This document shows positions 31,353 to 32,108 of a stretch of 32,108 nt of DNA, in pieces; the stretch's first letter is position 1, and every line of letters starts with the position of its first letter. The notes under the pieces were generated by a model. The model did not search any database, was not told the origin of the DNA, and was given only the letters and a program-made list of their open reading frames with translations. The stretch comes from Tieghemiomyces parasiticus (lineage: Eukaryota; Kickxellomycota; Dimargaritomycetes; Dimargaritales; Dimargaritaceae): the NCBI GenBank assembly GCA_027575765.1, contig JANBPT010000527.1, positions 1-32,108 of the forward strand, in the 5' to 3' direction. The translations under genes and the position numbers were made by a program.

Positions 31353-32108
31353 CAAGTAAAGCGGGTGCGCGATAGTGGGGACTTTCTTTGCATGGCTAAT
31401 CTTGCCCGCTCGTTCGCACGTTCACACCGCGGCGGCCACCTACCGTTTTTAAGATTACACGCGCCTGTTATTGTGCGTATCCATCGCCATGCTAAACAGC
31501 CGGTACAAATGCGATACTTCAGCGCAGGGAGAACTGAGGGTGTCGTTGGAGAACCATGGTACTGCCCATCGCCCTGGCCAGCATCCGGGGCGGAGATTCT
31601 CGCATAGTGGCCTCCTAGAGGCAGCGACAAGGACCAGCCTGGCCTGTTTCGTTTCCAGGGTCCGGGCCGTGGCGTCGTACTGATACACTTGATCTTTCTA
31701 ATGGAGAGAAGTCTGGTTCTTCTAAGGTTCAGCCAGCTGGCTTTACACACCACGCATCGCATCGCGAGGGAGTGATAAGGACCGTTCGTAAGCCCATACG
31801 CAGCATCGGAGGCCAACATGCCCAATGCTAGCTTCACTACCTCCTTAGCCAGAGCCGGGGCGGAGAGAGAGGATCGCCAGCGGCCTTCAGATAATCTGAA
31901 ACGGGCGAATGGCATTGCTTGTTGCAGATGGCCGCTGGATCACTGCGTGTCGCCTAAATCAGTTCCGAGAGTGTGTGCGTGTGGCAGGTTAGACCCTCGA
32001 CTGTCAGGTTGACATCCAATCCGAGTTGCCTGGTCCTTTCATGGAGGTGCGCCGGCCTGCAGGCTCCTCTAAACGGCGATGTTGCAACGGCCCTCCCACG
32101 CTCATTAC

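Larger units (their letters stand above)
26336..32108. other. Right 5.8 kb: no recognised gene
   Basis: Only low-complexity repeats and weak open frames are visible. Minus-strand frames at 31455-31915 can be joined by a 53-bp intron candidate. A + strand open stretch at 27483-27680 lies between an AG and a GTAAGA. Another at about 29700-29889 (+) has protein-like composition. None shows a known domain, and no rRNA, tRNA or transposon was recognised. Confidence 0.35.

Overview
This is a piece of a fungal nuclear genome. The markers are a mitochondrial import receptor (Tom70), a 7-TM protein with a C-terminal RGS domain, a 14-TM DHA2 drug:H+ antiporter, a eukaryotic tRNA-Gln with A/B boxes and a pol III T-tract, GPI-type surface proteins and mariner remnants. 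Coding regions are GC-rich at third positions and nearly free of introns, with long, less GC-rich spacers. This fits an early-diverging fungus, possibly Zoopagomycota (Kickxellomycotina or Dimargaritales type). That placement is an inference from general style, not from a diagnostic gene.

Layout. 1-2038 has no recognised gene and ends in a pyrimidine-rich leader. 2039-3931 (+) is Tom70. 4386-6116 (-) is a 7-TM/RGS receptor-like protein whose RGS box is split by a long insertion. 7258-7329 (-) is tRNA-Gln(UUG). 7330-10340 is empty of recognisable genes. A TATA box near 10345 and a probable 5'-UTR intron precede the DHA2 transporter at 10847-12622 (+). From 13090 to 26335, two nearly identical dead mariner fragments in opposite orientation bracket a 12-kb interval. 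That interval holds four minus-strand genes for small secreted, probably GPI-anchored proteins (14551-15189, 16499-17221, 19836-20297, 22595-23077). From 26336 to the right edge I see only microsatellites and weak open frames.

The most interesting element is the four-gene cluster. Three members share an exact eight-cysteine framework, C-x5/6-C-x6/7-C-x3-C-x10-C-x3-C-x17/18-C-x3-C, plus conserved non-cysteine positions (C-L-x-V-x4-Y-x2-C and C-[FL]-x2-C-[IV]-x3-R). The fourth keeps only the last two CX3C pairs. I do not recognise this as a named family. It looks like a locally expanded, fast-evolving set of cell-surface proteins. One member has an in-frame stop that may lie inside a short intron.

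Tom70 (organelle import), the 7-TM/RGS protein (signalling), the transporter (efflux) and the surface-protein cluster have no evident shared pathway. Each appears to be transcribed separately.
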